DNA from: Nageia nagi
Lineage: Eukaryota > Pinophyta
Assembly (NCBI GenBank): GCA_050084985.1
Contig: JBITNC010000001.1
Span: 4,464,001 to 4,528,000, forward strand
DNA: 64,000 nt
Direction of reading: 5' to 3'
Positions 12,208 to 22,729 of this stretch are shown one piece after another. Position numbers and translations under genes: made by a program. Every line of letters starts with the position of its first letter. Positions within the stretch are counted from its first letter, which is position 1. Under the pieces are notes generated by a model. It was given only the letters and a program-made list of their open reading frames with translations. It did no database searches and had not been told where the DNA came from.

Positions 12208-13370
12208 ATGAACAATTCAGGTAGTTTAGCATCTAGTCTTGCTATCCAAGTTGGGCCTTCTAATATCACACAATCACAAATTCCAAATTAATATTATGGA
12301 ATCTTCACTTCACCCTTGATGGATGACATCTATAATTTTCCCCTACCATCAAACCATAAGGCCCTCGGGTTTGAGATGTTTAGTGGTGAACAAGATCCCA
12401 AATTACATCTCATTATCTTTTAGGAGGAATGCTTACTAAAGTTAGGATTAAAGGAGAGATTGATGGTGAAATTCTTCCCAAGGAGTCTAAAAGGGTATGT
12501 TATTCAAATGGTTCTATTCTCCTCATAGTAATTTGAGTGATTCATTCAAGATCTTAGTCAAAGTGTTCATGGGCTAATATAAGCACAACATCAAGGAGCA
12601 AAGCAATGTGTTCAAATTATGTGCACTTTAACAAGGAAGTAATGAAACCTTAAAGAATTATATTTATGATTCAAAAATTTATTGCAATATGTTAGAAGTA
12701 AAGTAGATGAACATGTAATTTGTGCTATTTTTCATGAATCTATTATAACTATTTTTCATTTGCATGCTCCTAGTGCTAAAGATATAAGTTTTAGTGTACT
12801 AGTCCAACATTTATTGCAAAAAGAAAAGGTATTATTAGCTTTAGGTGAGCTTAAGTATGCACCTAACCCTTTTGTAAAGACAACAGCAAAACATATGCAA
12901 AGAAAGATGAAAAATAGGTACAAATGGTAGATAGACCTACTTCTCCTCCAAAGTTGCAAAGATCTAACACCTCAAAAGAGAACTCATATACCTTTTTTGT
13001 ACAACTATGCATTATTTTTAGGAATTTAATAAAAAGAGGAATTTTACATCTCCTTGAGTGCTCTTCTCAAGATGATAATACTCCCATGGGACACTTTGAT
13101 TCCTATTGTACTTACCATCAAAGAAAAGGGCATCCTACAAATTTTTGCAAGATATTAGAAACAACAATATTGGAGTTTGTTGAGCAAGGAAGGTATAAAA
13201 TTAATGAAAGCCTTTCCAAGCAAGGGCCTACAATTAATATCATCTCATTGGACAAGGAAGTTTATGCTAACTTGAGAAGAGGATGCCCACACCATGTTCC
13301 AAATCTAGTCACAACAGAACAAGTAAGTATCCCACCTAATCCCAAAGTTTATAGCATGATTAATCATTAA
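12208..13370 (+). pseudogene. gag of element G (broken)
   Basis: ATG at 12208 opens MNNSGSLASSLAIQ. Early stops and at least one frameshift (near 12924) break the frame. The capsid-like part continues through 12682-12930 (DEHVICAIFHESI; LLQKEKVLLALGEL). The last segment, 12924-13370, holds a knuckle-like CTYHQRKGHPTNFC with spacing C-x2-H-x4-H-x4-C, the RNA-binding site of Tat-type Gag. Stops such as TAA and TAG often stand where CAA or CAG would fit. Gag would form the particle. The 3' end of this frame enters the 310-bp duplicated segment. Confidence 0.65.
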
Positions 13371-13880
13371 AAAAATACACCTACAAAAATTAGTTTATAT
13401 GATCTTATTTCTACTTCTCAAGTTCATAGGAATATATTATATGCTTTGTTTAAAAATGAAACTATCCCTAATAGTATTTAAGGTGCTATATTTTTAAAAA
13501 AAAAAATAGAACTATTAAGGAATGTGATGCTATTTCTTTTTACAAATTTGAAAAGCTCAATTAAAGGAAGTTTATGCTAACTTGAGAAGAGGATGCCCAC
13601 ACCATGTTCCAAATCTAGTCACAACAGAACAAGTAAGTATCCCACCTAATCCCAAAGTTTATAGCATGATTAATCATTAAAAAAATACACCTACAAAAAT
13701 TAGTTTATATGATCTTATTTCTACTTCTCAAGTTCATAGGAATATATTATATGCTTTGTTTAAAAATGAAACTATCCCTAATAGTATTTAAGGTGCTATA
13801 TTTTAAAAAAAAAAAATAGAACTATTAAGGAATGTGATGCTATTTCTTTTTACAAATTTGAAAAGCTCAATTAAGACTTG
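13261..13880 (+). repeat. 310-bp tandem duplication in G (gag/protease junction)
   Basis: Copies at about 13261-13570 and 13571-13880 share period 310. They include the gag tail, its stop, and the following 'aaaaaaatagaac' stretch. I find a single difference, T against A in the T/A run (about 13494 and 13805). The copies are far more alike than the rest of this old element, so the duplication is recent. Confidence 0.85.
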
Positions 13881-14347
13881 TTAGATGAATGTTTAGCTTT
13901 ATATATCACACATATGGTTTATGAATGAGAATTCAAAAGAATAATGGTAGAAAATGGATCAGTTGTAAATGTATGCTCTAATCATTTTCTAATTCAATTG
14001 CAAGAGAAAGGTTAGAAATCCCTCTCTTAGAAGAAGCTACTTTTTGGATAAGCGCCTACGATAGCTCATCAAAGAAACCATTAGGAATAGCTAAAATTAT
14101 GATTAATATAATTTTTAGGACTATAGCAGCAATATTTCAGGTTGTAAAGTCCAAGTTATCATATAACATGTTATTGGGGAGACCTTGGATTCATGATATG
14201 GTTGTAATACCATCCACATTATTTGGAAGATTGAAGTTTAAATTTCAAGGTGAAGTACATACATCATGGGAGATCCTAACCCATATGCACTTTGTAATGT
14301 TATTGATTTTTTATATCTTACCATATTACCACCATGATATGAGATAG
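13881..14347 (+). pseudogene. Protease domain of G (broken)
   Basis: The region carries VENGSVVNVCSNHF-like sequence near the start and, at 14099-14347, the hallmark SYNMLLGRPWIHD of the C-terminal part of gypsy proteases. The frame shifts between these pieces and the D-S/T-G active site is not clear. The protease would cleave the Gag-Pol polyprotein. It is inactive as it stands. Confidence 0.65.
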
Positions 14348-14720
14348 AACCCTTGGAATGTCCTACACTGGGGGAAACTACAAAAAAATAGGTCCATATC
14401 ATAGAGATAGGTATGGCAACCTATAGAATTGATGACATAAACCTATTTTCATTTGTAAAATATTTAGGATGGCATCAAATGTTAACTATTTAAGGTCACC
14501 AATGTCATGAAATACTACTAATAGGCCACTAGTAGTGTAATAATGATGAATACATTAACCAATCTTACTCTACCTTGTCTGAAACATCAAACTAGACCTC
14601 TTTAATGGATGTACCATCATCTTTTGAACTAGGTATGATCTTTCCCTCCTTGTTTGTTCACAAGCACATGATTCAAAATTATAAATACAAAGAGGGGTTT
14701 TAGGAAAATATAAACAAGGA
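14348..14720. other. Decayed linker between protease and spacer frame of G
   Basis: No long open frame. By position this is part of the polyprotein between protease and reverse transcriptase, broken by stops. Confidence 0.35.
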
Positions 14721-15044
14721 ATGCCTACTTTCTTTGATACTTCTAAGGCTCAAATGACCAAAATAGCCATGGGTAGTGATGGTCAAGTAAAACAAAAATG
14801 GGGTCCTAATAAATTTGTTAAAGACTGCAATTTTATAGAGTTATCAGATGATATTGGTGTAGATACATGGATTGATGATTTTATACCTCTTAAATTTTAT
14901 TATTTCAGTATTGATGATGATCTTCTTAAATACTTAGGGGCACACTCAAAATCTCGTAAATCTAATGAGAAATGCCAAGCAACTTATATCCTTAATGAAT
15001 ATGCTTATTTTGGTCAAGAGATCAATTTTCATGAAGTATTGTAG
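14721..15044 (+). pseudogene. Protease-RT spacer frame of G
   Basis: An open stretch of 107 codons without a known domain. It is acidic (ELSDDIGVDTWIDDF; SIDDDLLKYLG) and ends QATYILNEYAYFGQEINF. The corresponding region of element E (62931-63251) ends with a similar HAYFGEDMDD motif, so this spacer is conserved between the two elements and was probably translated. Function unknown. Confidence 0.5.
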
Positions 15045-15363
15045 GTTTAGCCATTAGACGCAGTTGAGGATGAAGTAGCCAACATGGAAGAATTGTCATC
15101 CTTATTTAAAAATAAAGAGGATCTTACATTTCCATAATAAGAGTTGATACACATCAATATTAGCACTTGGGATAAGAGATTGACACAAATTGCAACAACC
15201 CTACCTCTTCCACAATAAGAAAGGTACAAAAATAAATTCATTGAGTATTTTAAGATTTTTCTTGGCCTTATGATGATATGCCAAGTTTATAGCCTTCATT
15301 TTTTATGCATAATTTACCATTGAAAGAGGGAGCCAAACCAATAAAAAAAAATAACAAAGAAAG
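15045..15363. other. Linker before RT of G
   Basis: Decayed coding sequence. Broken frames include EEDLTF-like stretches and, near 15300, a piece preceding the MHPSKALLVKKEIEK start of RT. No separate gene. Confidence 0.35.
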
Positions 15364-15980
15364 ATGCATCCTTCCAAGGCATTACTAGTCAAGAAAGAAA
15401 TTGAGAAATATTTGAATATTAAATTCATAAGGCCTATTGACTATTTTGATTGGATGGCTAATATTGTCCCTATTTCCAAACCAACTGGTGAGATATGCAT
15501 GTGTATGGATTTTTGTGATATCAATAATGCTTTTCCAAAAGATGATTTTTCATTTCCAAATATTGATATGATTGTAGATAGTATAGTTGGTCATGATACA
15601 TTATCCTTAATGGATAGATTTTCTATCTATAACTAAATTTTGATTAACCCTACTAATCAACATAAAATAGCTTTTACTACCCTTTGGGGTAATTTTTGTT
15701 GTATAGTGATGCCTTTTGGACTTAAAAATGCAAGAGCTACATACCAAAGTGAAATGATCACCATGTTTCATGAGCACATTCACAATAACATGGAGGTATA
15801 TGTTGATGACATTCTAGTCAAATCCAAGCAAGGATAAGATCATCTACAAGAGCTTGAAGAGGTACTCATCATATTACAAAGGTATAAATTAAGACTTAAA
15901 CCACAAAAATATGCATTTGGTGTTACTTATGGTAATTTATTAGGGTTTATGGTTTCTAATAGAGGAATAGAGGTAGACTC
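15364..15980 (+). pseudogene. Reverse transcriptase of G, 5' part (split by H)
   Basis: Motifs in order: LLVKKEIEKYLN; DWMANIVPISKPTGEICMCM; DFCDINNAFPKDDF; a stop TAA at 15634-15636 where YNQ would be expected; GNFCCIVMPFGLKNA; then VEVYVDD-like MEVYVDDILVKSK with the catalytic YVDD at about 15799-15810; a stop at 15835; and LLGFMVSNRGIEVDS just before the H insertion. The frame resumes at 21335 with the same DS codons in the duplicated GACTC. The enzyme would copy element RNA into DNA. Two stops are single C-to-T changes of Gln or similar codons (inference). Confidence 0.9.
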
Positions 15981-17758
15981 TGTTGATTAGGATTGTGTAA
16001 TATATGCACTGTGAACAATCTTAACCAAAGTAAATCAAGAACAGACTATAGTGACAGTCTGATCTTCGGAGAAGGCCGGTTCCTTATCAATTGGGTGTAG
16101 AAAAAGTAACAGGAAAGGAAATAAAAGAGTAGAGTGTGAGGAATTCAAACAAAAGGGGTAGGGTAATAGGAAAGAAATAAAAAGAGTAGAGTGCGAGGGA
16201 TTTAAGCAAAAGGCTAGGGTAACAGGAAAGAAATAAAAGGAATAGAGTATGAGGGATTTAATCAAAAGGCTAGGGTAACAGGAAAGAAATAAAAGGAGTA
16301 GAGTGTGAGGAATTTAAGCAAAAGGCTTAGGGTAACAAGAGAGAAAGTAAAGGTGGATCACTAGTTTAGCGCAGGCTTTCACAGTGTGTGAAACCTTGGC
16401 CTGAATCTAGTGTAGCAGCTACGGTACAAGCTCTCACTCTCTAATAGTTTCCCAGCTTTACTCTACCATGTAGTAGACACAGTTATACTAGCAACCCATA
16501 ATTATCATTCAGGAAACAAGCCAAGCTACCACGATGTAACCAAATTAAGAATGACAATTACGAGTGCTAAACAAGAAAGGTCAAGATGGTATCATATTAC
16601 TGATAAAAACTACAAGTCTTTGAGAACAAATGTAAAGAGCAATACTAGGCTTCCGACCTTTCTTCCACTTTATTTTCATATACTTATACTGCAGTAATAG
16701 TAGTTACAAGATTTGCAAAATAGAAACATTTACAAAACGGCTTAAAGATTCCATCCTTCTTTTAACTGATGCTACCTACATACGCCACTTGGTAGAATAT
16801 TACAAAAATGGGGTAGATGTAGATGATACAGTTTCTTGATAACTGTGATCTAACTTTTTGCTGGCCTCATCTCTACATTCTAGAATGCTCTATTCATCTC
16901 GTTCTGGCTATTTGATCACTCTTTGCTGACCTCATCTCATCACTTTCGAGACCCGGTTTCATTCAAAAATGAGAACGTTGTTCTCTCCGTGACATCATCT
17001 CTATGCTTCTGGAATGCTCTACTCACTTTCTCTGGAACCTGATTTTTTCAACAACTGAGCTTTTATCATTTCATTCTGGAATGTTTAATCTACTGACTCC
17101 AACTTTTTTAATCACCCCTTGCTGACCTCATCACTTTTGAAACTTGATCTTTACCAAAACGTGACTGTCTCATACTCCACGATGTCATCATTTCATTCCG
17201 AAATGCTTTACTTTTAGAACACTTATTTTACGGGGCTTCAGCTTCTTCGATCATTCCTCGCTGACCTCATCACTTCTAGGCTCCAATTTTGGGTTAAGGC
17301 CTGGAATCACTGATGTCATCTCTTACCTCCGAAATGTTTTACTCACTAACTCTGGCTTCTCAATTTCCCTTGCTAACCTCATCACTTCTGGAACCTAGTT
17401 TTGTTGTCATCTTCTACTTCTGGAAATGTTTTACTCGCTTTCTTCGAAACCTAGGCCTTTCCACAACTGAGCTTTTATCATCATTCCGAAATGCTTTATC
17501 CACTGACTCCGGTATTTTAATCACCCCTTGCTGACATCATCATTTTTGAAACCTGGTTTTTTGCCAAAATGTGACTATCTTATCCTTTGTGATGTCATCA
17601 TCTTATTCTGGAATGTTTTACTTCCAAAACACTTAACTTTCAGGCTCTAGCTTCTTTATCTGCTCCAGAAAAACTCTTGAGGATCTTAAAACGAGCTCAT
17701 GATTGCAAGTACAGTACACTGGGGCTTTAATAAAGAGTTTATTATGTATGAATATACA
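15981..17758 (-). repeat. 3' LTR of element H
   Basis: 1778 bp. It contains four to five copies of a roughly 56-bp unit (16105-16345; 'gaaataaaaggagtagag' core) and, at 16855-17660, a degenerate array of CTGACCTCATC, TGA(C/T)(A/G)TCA and (T/C)CGGAATG motifs. On the minus strand the latter lies in the U3 part, where promoters of LTR elements lie. Short open frames inside it have no domain. Confidence 0.85.
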
Positions 17759-17900
17759 TTATGGTGACCTCTAAGGGAAAATTTCACCTTTATGAAAGAG
17801 GAATTTAGAACCCAGTCTGAAAAAAAATAATACCAAAAATAATACCAAAGCATTTCACTACTACATAGGGTCCGAAACCACATGGATTCGAAATTTTTTT
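17759..17900 (-). other. Interior 3' end of H, between gag and 3' LTR
   Basis: A short stretch in which a polypurine tract is expected on the minus strand. Only a weak candidate (AGAGGTCACCATAA just before the LTR) is visible, so this site has decayed or is atypical. Confidence 0.35.
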
Positions 17901-19409
17901 TTTTTTTAAAGAGCAATGTCCTCATCCCATTTCAATGCCGAATCTCCTTTTCTGAAAGTATCCGAAGTTGATTTTTGACCATCGAACCACCTTTTACTAT
18001 TTCATTTCTTCTCCGAAGGTCTTGATATGATTGATTTCGGAGCTCTTTTGAGGTTCAACTTTTCTTTTCGGAATACCAGAGACTAGGGGTTTTTCCTTGA
18101 TCTTGTTTCCACAACAAAACCTTCTATACCCGCTGGTGCAAAATTCCTCAGGTTCACATCTCAGCTTATGTCGTCAGCTACACCAGGTGGAGGAATGCCC
18201 CCACTTCTTGATAAATATTCTTGATATTGATAAATAGGACATGTGGTTTGTTTGTGAGCATCATTGTAGGCCAAACATAAACTAGAGGCTGACCTGGAAG
18301 AGGAAGCTTGGCTTACATCATCATTCAACACATTCTGAGCCTTTTCTACAACAAGATAAGGATATCTTCTTGCATCGCTTTATCTGCTTAGCATGGTTTG
18401 CCATATTTCTACACAAATTTTGGAGTTCCTGAATCTTCGTCAATGAAGCTACCCCTTGATTCATATTAGGCTGATGAGGGGCTGGTAAGGCCAAGGGAGC
18501 TCTAGGGACTGGCAAGGTTGATGGCCACTGTTGGATAGGGGTGGGGATACTGGACAGTGGTGGAGCCAAACTAATTGCTTGAGGTCTAAAAACTTGCTGC
18601 TGGGTGGTTATTAGAAAATAAGGCATTGGTATGCAACTTGGCAATTTTCCAACTGCAATAAGATAGGATTCAGCATACACTACTTATCTATAGACCTCTG
18701 GTAAAGTATTTACTTCGGAATTTTGGATTTGCAGAGAGAGATCCAAAGGAAAGGCTCTCAGGTAATACATTAAGGCTTGAAATTGCTGAGGCCTGACTAG
18801 CATTGGGACTCTTACCCAAGTTTTTTAGAATCTAATATTGAAATCTAGGATATTTTCTTGCTCATATCTTTTGATAGAAGTGAACTATGTTAACAAGGAA
18901 AAGGGATCTCCTAATTCATTAAATTCCAAGATAAAGGGCTCTGCCAGTTGAGCCAAAGTAGTTATAGATCCGTTAGGAAGGCCACTGTACCAATTTAGGA
19001 CCTTTCCTTTGAAAGATTGAGCCAGTAATCTCACCATGACATCTTCATGTTGGATATTATGAATCTTAGCTAGGCCAGCTACATCAACGCAATGCTCATA
19101 AGCCATTTTCTCTGATGTTGCATCAAACTCTGGAAGGGTTTTGAAAACATTCGCTGGGATGTCATGCAACACTGCTAGGGCTATTGGTACCCCATTATCC
19201 CATTCTGGATAAATATTCTGAACTGGATTAGCCATTTTAGGAGAGGTATTTCTAGTGTGAAGATTGGATGATTCTGGCTTGATAAAGGATTTTAGGGAGC
19301 TGATACTATTCAGAGACTTGGACTTGATAAGGGTCTTTCTCTTAGGAGTATCTAACGTTCTAAAATTTGGTGCTTCTTTTGCTGCTCTAGTTTTAGATCT
19401 AGTCCACAT
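17901..19409 (-). pseudogene. gag of element H (broken)
   Basis: The start chosen is the methionine at 19409 (MWTRSKTRAAKEAP), 150 bases inside the 5' LTR. The first 174 residues are open, with an N-terminal basic linker and a capsid-like domain from about residue 60 (IYPEWDNGVP; GKVLNWYSGLPNGSI). After a break near 18885 the capsid continues (YFTSIKRYEQENILDF; QFQALMYYLRAFPLDLSL), then a Pro-rich linker at 18460-18600. Past a stop near 18321 a second frame shows HKQTTCPIYQYQEYL and further coding-like sequence to about 17900, only 140 bases from the 3' LTR. No classical zinc knuckle is seen. It is the only protein of H. Confidence 0.75.
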
Positions 19410-19556
19410 AAACTCTAGGTTGCAAAAGAAAGTGACAGGTTCAAAAGCACATATGATATTTATAAATAATTTGCTTTAATACATACCATAGATAGTGCTT
19501 CAGCAGAGTCGCCAATAAGTTTCTTCGTGTCCCATCGGGTGTGCCAAAAGAGATAC
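19410..19556 (-). promoter_or_regulatory. Primer-site region and leader of H
   Basis: On the minus strand, just inside the LTR, lies TCTTTTGGCACACCCGATGG followed by TTGGCGACTCTGCTG. Either TTGG core could be the primer site; TTGGCGACTC is familiar near gypsy primer sites in plants. The choice is not settled. Confidence 0.5.
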
Positions 19557-21334
19557 TGTTGATTAGGATTGTGTAATATATGCGCCGTGAACAATCTTAA
19601 CCAAAGTAAATCAAGAACAGACTATAGTGACAGTCTGATCTTCGGAGAAGGCCAGTTCCTTATCAATTGGGCGTAGAAAAAGTAATAGGAAAGGAAATAA
19701 AAGAGTATAGTGCGAGGAATTCAAACAAAAGGGGTAGGGTAACAGGAAAGAAATAAAAAGAGTAGAGTGCGAGGGATTTAAGCAAAAGGCTAGGGTAACA
19801 GGAAAGAAATAAAAGGAATAGAGTGTGAGGGATTTAAGCAAAAGGCTAGGGTAACAGGAAAGAAATAAAAGGAGTAGAGTGCGAGGAATTTAAGCAAAAG
19901 GCTTAGGGTAACAAGAGAGAAAGCAAAGGTGGATCACTAGTTCAGTGTGGGCTTTCACAGTGTGTGAAACCTTGGCCTGAATCTAGTGTAGCAGCTACAG
20001 TACAAGCTCTCACTCTCTAATAGTTTCCCAGCTTTACTCTACCATGTAGCAGACACAGTTATACTAGCAACCAGCAATTATCATTCAGGAAACAAGCCAA
20101 GCTGCCACGATGTAACCAAATTAAGAATGACAATTACGAGTGCTAGATAAGAAAGGTCAAGATGGTATCATATTACTGATAAAAACTATAGGTCTTCGAG
20201 AACAAATGTAAAGAGCAATACTAGGCTTCCGACCTTTCTTCCACTTTATTTTCATATACTTATACTGTAGTAATAGCAGTTACAAGATTTACAGAATAGA
20301 AATGTTTACAAAATGGCTTAAACATTCCATCCTTCTTTTAACTGATACTACCTACATACGCCACTTGGTAGAATATTACAAAAATGGGGTAGATGTAGAT
20401 GATACGGTTTCTTGATAACTATGATCTGACTTTTTGCTGGCCTCATCTCTACATTCTGGAATGCTCTGTTCATCTTGTTCCGGCTATTTGATCACTCTTT
20501 ACTGACCTCATCTCATCACTTCTGGGACCCGGTTTCATTCAAAAATGAGAACATTATTCTCTCTATGATGTCATCTCTATGCTTCCGGAATGCTCTACTC
20601 ACTTTCTTCGGAACCCAATTTTTTCAACAACTGAGCTTTTATCATTTCATTTTGGAATGTTTAATCTACTAACTTCGGTTTTTTTAATCACCCCTTGCTG
20701 ACCTCATCACTTTCGAAACCTGGTCTTTACCAAAACGTGACTGTCTCATACTCCGCGATATCATCATTTCATTCCGAAATGCTTTACTTCCAGAACACTT
20801 ATTTTACAGGGCTTCAGCTTCTTCGATCATTCCTTGTTGACCTCATCACTTCTAGGCTCCAGTTTTGGGTTAAGGCCCAGAATCGCTGACATCATCTCTT
20901 ACCTCCGAAATGTTTTACTCACTGACTCCGGCTTCTCAATTTCCCTTGCTAACCTCATCACTTTCGAAACCCAGTTTTGTTATCATCTTCTACTTTTGGA
21001 AATGTTTTACTCGCTTTCTTCAGAACCTAGGCCTTTTCACAACTGAGCTTTTATCATCATTCCGAAATGCTTTATCCACTGACTCTGATATTTTAATCAC
21101 CCCTTACTAACATCATCATTTTTGGAACCTAGTTTTTTGCCAAAATGTGACTATCTTATCCTCTGTGATGTCATCATCTTATTCCAGAATGTTTTACTTC
21201 TGGAACACTTAACTTTCGGGCTCCGGCTTCTTTATCTGCTCCAAAAAAACTTCCGGGGATCTTAAAACGAGCTCATGATTGTAAGTACAGTACACCGGGG
21301 CTTTAATAAAGAGTTTATTATGTATGAATATACA
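19557..21334 (-). repeat. 5' LTR of element H
   Basis: Same length (1778 bp) as the other copy, with the same internal arrays: a 56-bp unit array at 19681-19925 and the TGACNTCA/CGGAATG region at 20435-21195. The element is on the minus strand, so this copy is the upstream one and would hold the active promoter. Confidence 0.85.
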
Positions 21335-21530
21335 GACTCTAATAAGGTTAAATCCATTGTTAGTATGCCTCCACCAAAAAACTTGAAAATTTTCAAGAAG
21401 CCTCCAAGGTAAAATAAATTTAGTTAGAAGATTCATTTCACAACTTGGAGACAACTGTTGGCCATTCACCCATTTTCTTAAAAAGGATGTCAAGTTTATA
21501 TGGGATGACAATTATCAAAAAGCAATTGAG
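21335..21530 (+). pseudogene. RT 3' end of G, after H
   Basis: The frame resumes DSNKVKSIVSMPPPKNLKIF, the usual connection segment between RT and RNase H of gypsy elements, and then breaks by stops near 21410. It confirms that H split a single coding region. Confidence 0.8.
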
Positions 21531-21882
21531 GATACAAACAATATTGTTTAATCCTCCTATCCTAGTGCCAATGGATTTTTCAAAACCTAATTACTTATAC
21601 ATCTCAACCACATTGTATGCATTAGGCACAATGGTTTGTCAAAAAGATATAAAAAACAAGGATAGAGCCATCTATTATCTTAGCAAAACATTGATTGATT
21701 ATGAGACTAGATATAATCCTATGGAAAACATTTGCTATGGTATTATCTTCACTACTAAAAAATTAAGGCATTATTTATTATATTGCACTATATTTGTTGT
21801 TAGTCCTATTAAGCCATTGAAATACCTTATGGCTAAGCAACATCTATCATGTAGACTTACAAAATGGCTAATGTTGTTATAG
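21531..21882 (+). pseudogene. RNase H (retroelement type) of G
   Basis: Open for most of its length. Motifs: ILVPMDFSKPNYLYIS, TLYALGTMVCQKD, AIYYLSKTLIDYETRYNPME, ICYGIIFTTKKLRHYLL, then YLMAKQHLSCRLTKW. This is the RT-linked RNase H/tether domain typical of plant gypsy elements, which removes RNA from the RNA-DNA hybrid. The first catalytic Asp and the YxPxE element are visible; the end is a stop at 21880. Confidence 0.8.
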
Positions 21883-22089
21883 TAATTTGATATTAATGTT
21901 GTAAAGCAAAAATATATCAAAGGTAAAGCAATCATAGATTTGATAATTGATTTCCCTCAATATGGGGAGGTAGTCATCCACAAAGAATTTCCAAATGAAT
22001 ATCAAGGTGACCCACACAAACCTACTAAAGGGTCGCTAGCTATGTGACTTTGATGAGATCTCAATCCCCAATGACTACATATGCCTCAC

Positions 22090-22577
22090 AGAAGATGAGC
22101 CCACTATTTGGACTCTATATTTTGATGGTACAACATGTTCTCATTGAGCAAAAGTAGGTATTATCTTGGTATCTCCTACAAATGAGGTAATCCTTATGGC
22201 TTACAAACTTGGTTTTGATTGCACAAATAATATGATTGAATATGAGGCACTGATATTAGGATTGAAAGTTGTTGTAAATTTGAAAATCAAGGATATAGAG
22301 ATATATGGTGATTCATAGCTTATCATCAATCAAGTGCAAGATTTCTTTGATACTAAAGATGAAAAATTAAAGCCTTGTAGACTTGTGGTGAATGATTTAT
22401 AGGATTATTTTGACAAATATACTATTCAAAATAGTCCAAGAACTAATAATAGGTATGTAGATGCAATGATGAGTGCAATTTCTCTACCACCAACTAAAAT
22501 TGAGTATGAAGAAAACATCTTCATAATTTGTCAGTTAAGCTCTCCTCCTTACATGGATCATATGGATGAGATTTAGG
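22090..22577 (+). pseudogene. Second (archaeal-type) RNase H of G
   Basis: Motifs in order: TLYFDGT (first Asp), VGIILVSPTNEVILMAYKL, MIEYEALILGLK (Glu), IEIYGDS (Asp) before a stop, LIINQVQ, then RYVDAMMSA (last Asp). The DGT/YEAL/GDS/VDA series is that of RNase HI. A second copy between the first RNase H and integrase is known for the Tat lineage. Three stops break it (about 22144, 22318, 22400). Confidence 0.85.
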
Positions 22578-22729
22578 ATTTTCATATTATGGAAGAGAAT
22601 GATTTTCATAATTAGTACTTTAACATATACAATTATTTGAAAAATCAAATAATTTCTAAAAATTTTGATAGAAATGAAAGAGTGAGATTGAAAAGAACTG
22701 CAGTAAGATATGTAATCATTGGATAAGTC

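Larger units (their letters stand above)
15981..21334 (-). mobile_element. Element H: gag-only (TR-GAG-like) LTR retrotransposon
   Basis: Two 1778-bp LTRs (15981-17758, 19557-21334) start TG, end CA and are flanked by the perfect duplication GACTC (15976-15980, 21335-21339). The 1.8-kb interior holds only a minus-strand gag remnant; there is no protease, RT or integrase. This is the structure described for TR-GAG elements, non-autonomous relatives of gypsy elements that rely on enzymes from another copy. In the first 420 bp of the LTRs I count about 16 differences, 14 of them transitions. H lies in the RT of G. Confidence 0.85.

Noticed and set aside
17313-17534. Open frames inside the H LTRs (also 16035-16265, 19611-19841, 20475-21110)
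   Set aside because: They follow the repeat units in the LTR, are low-complexity (Phe/Leu/Ser-rich) and have no domain; frames shift with repeat differences.
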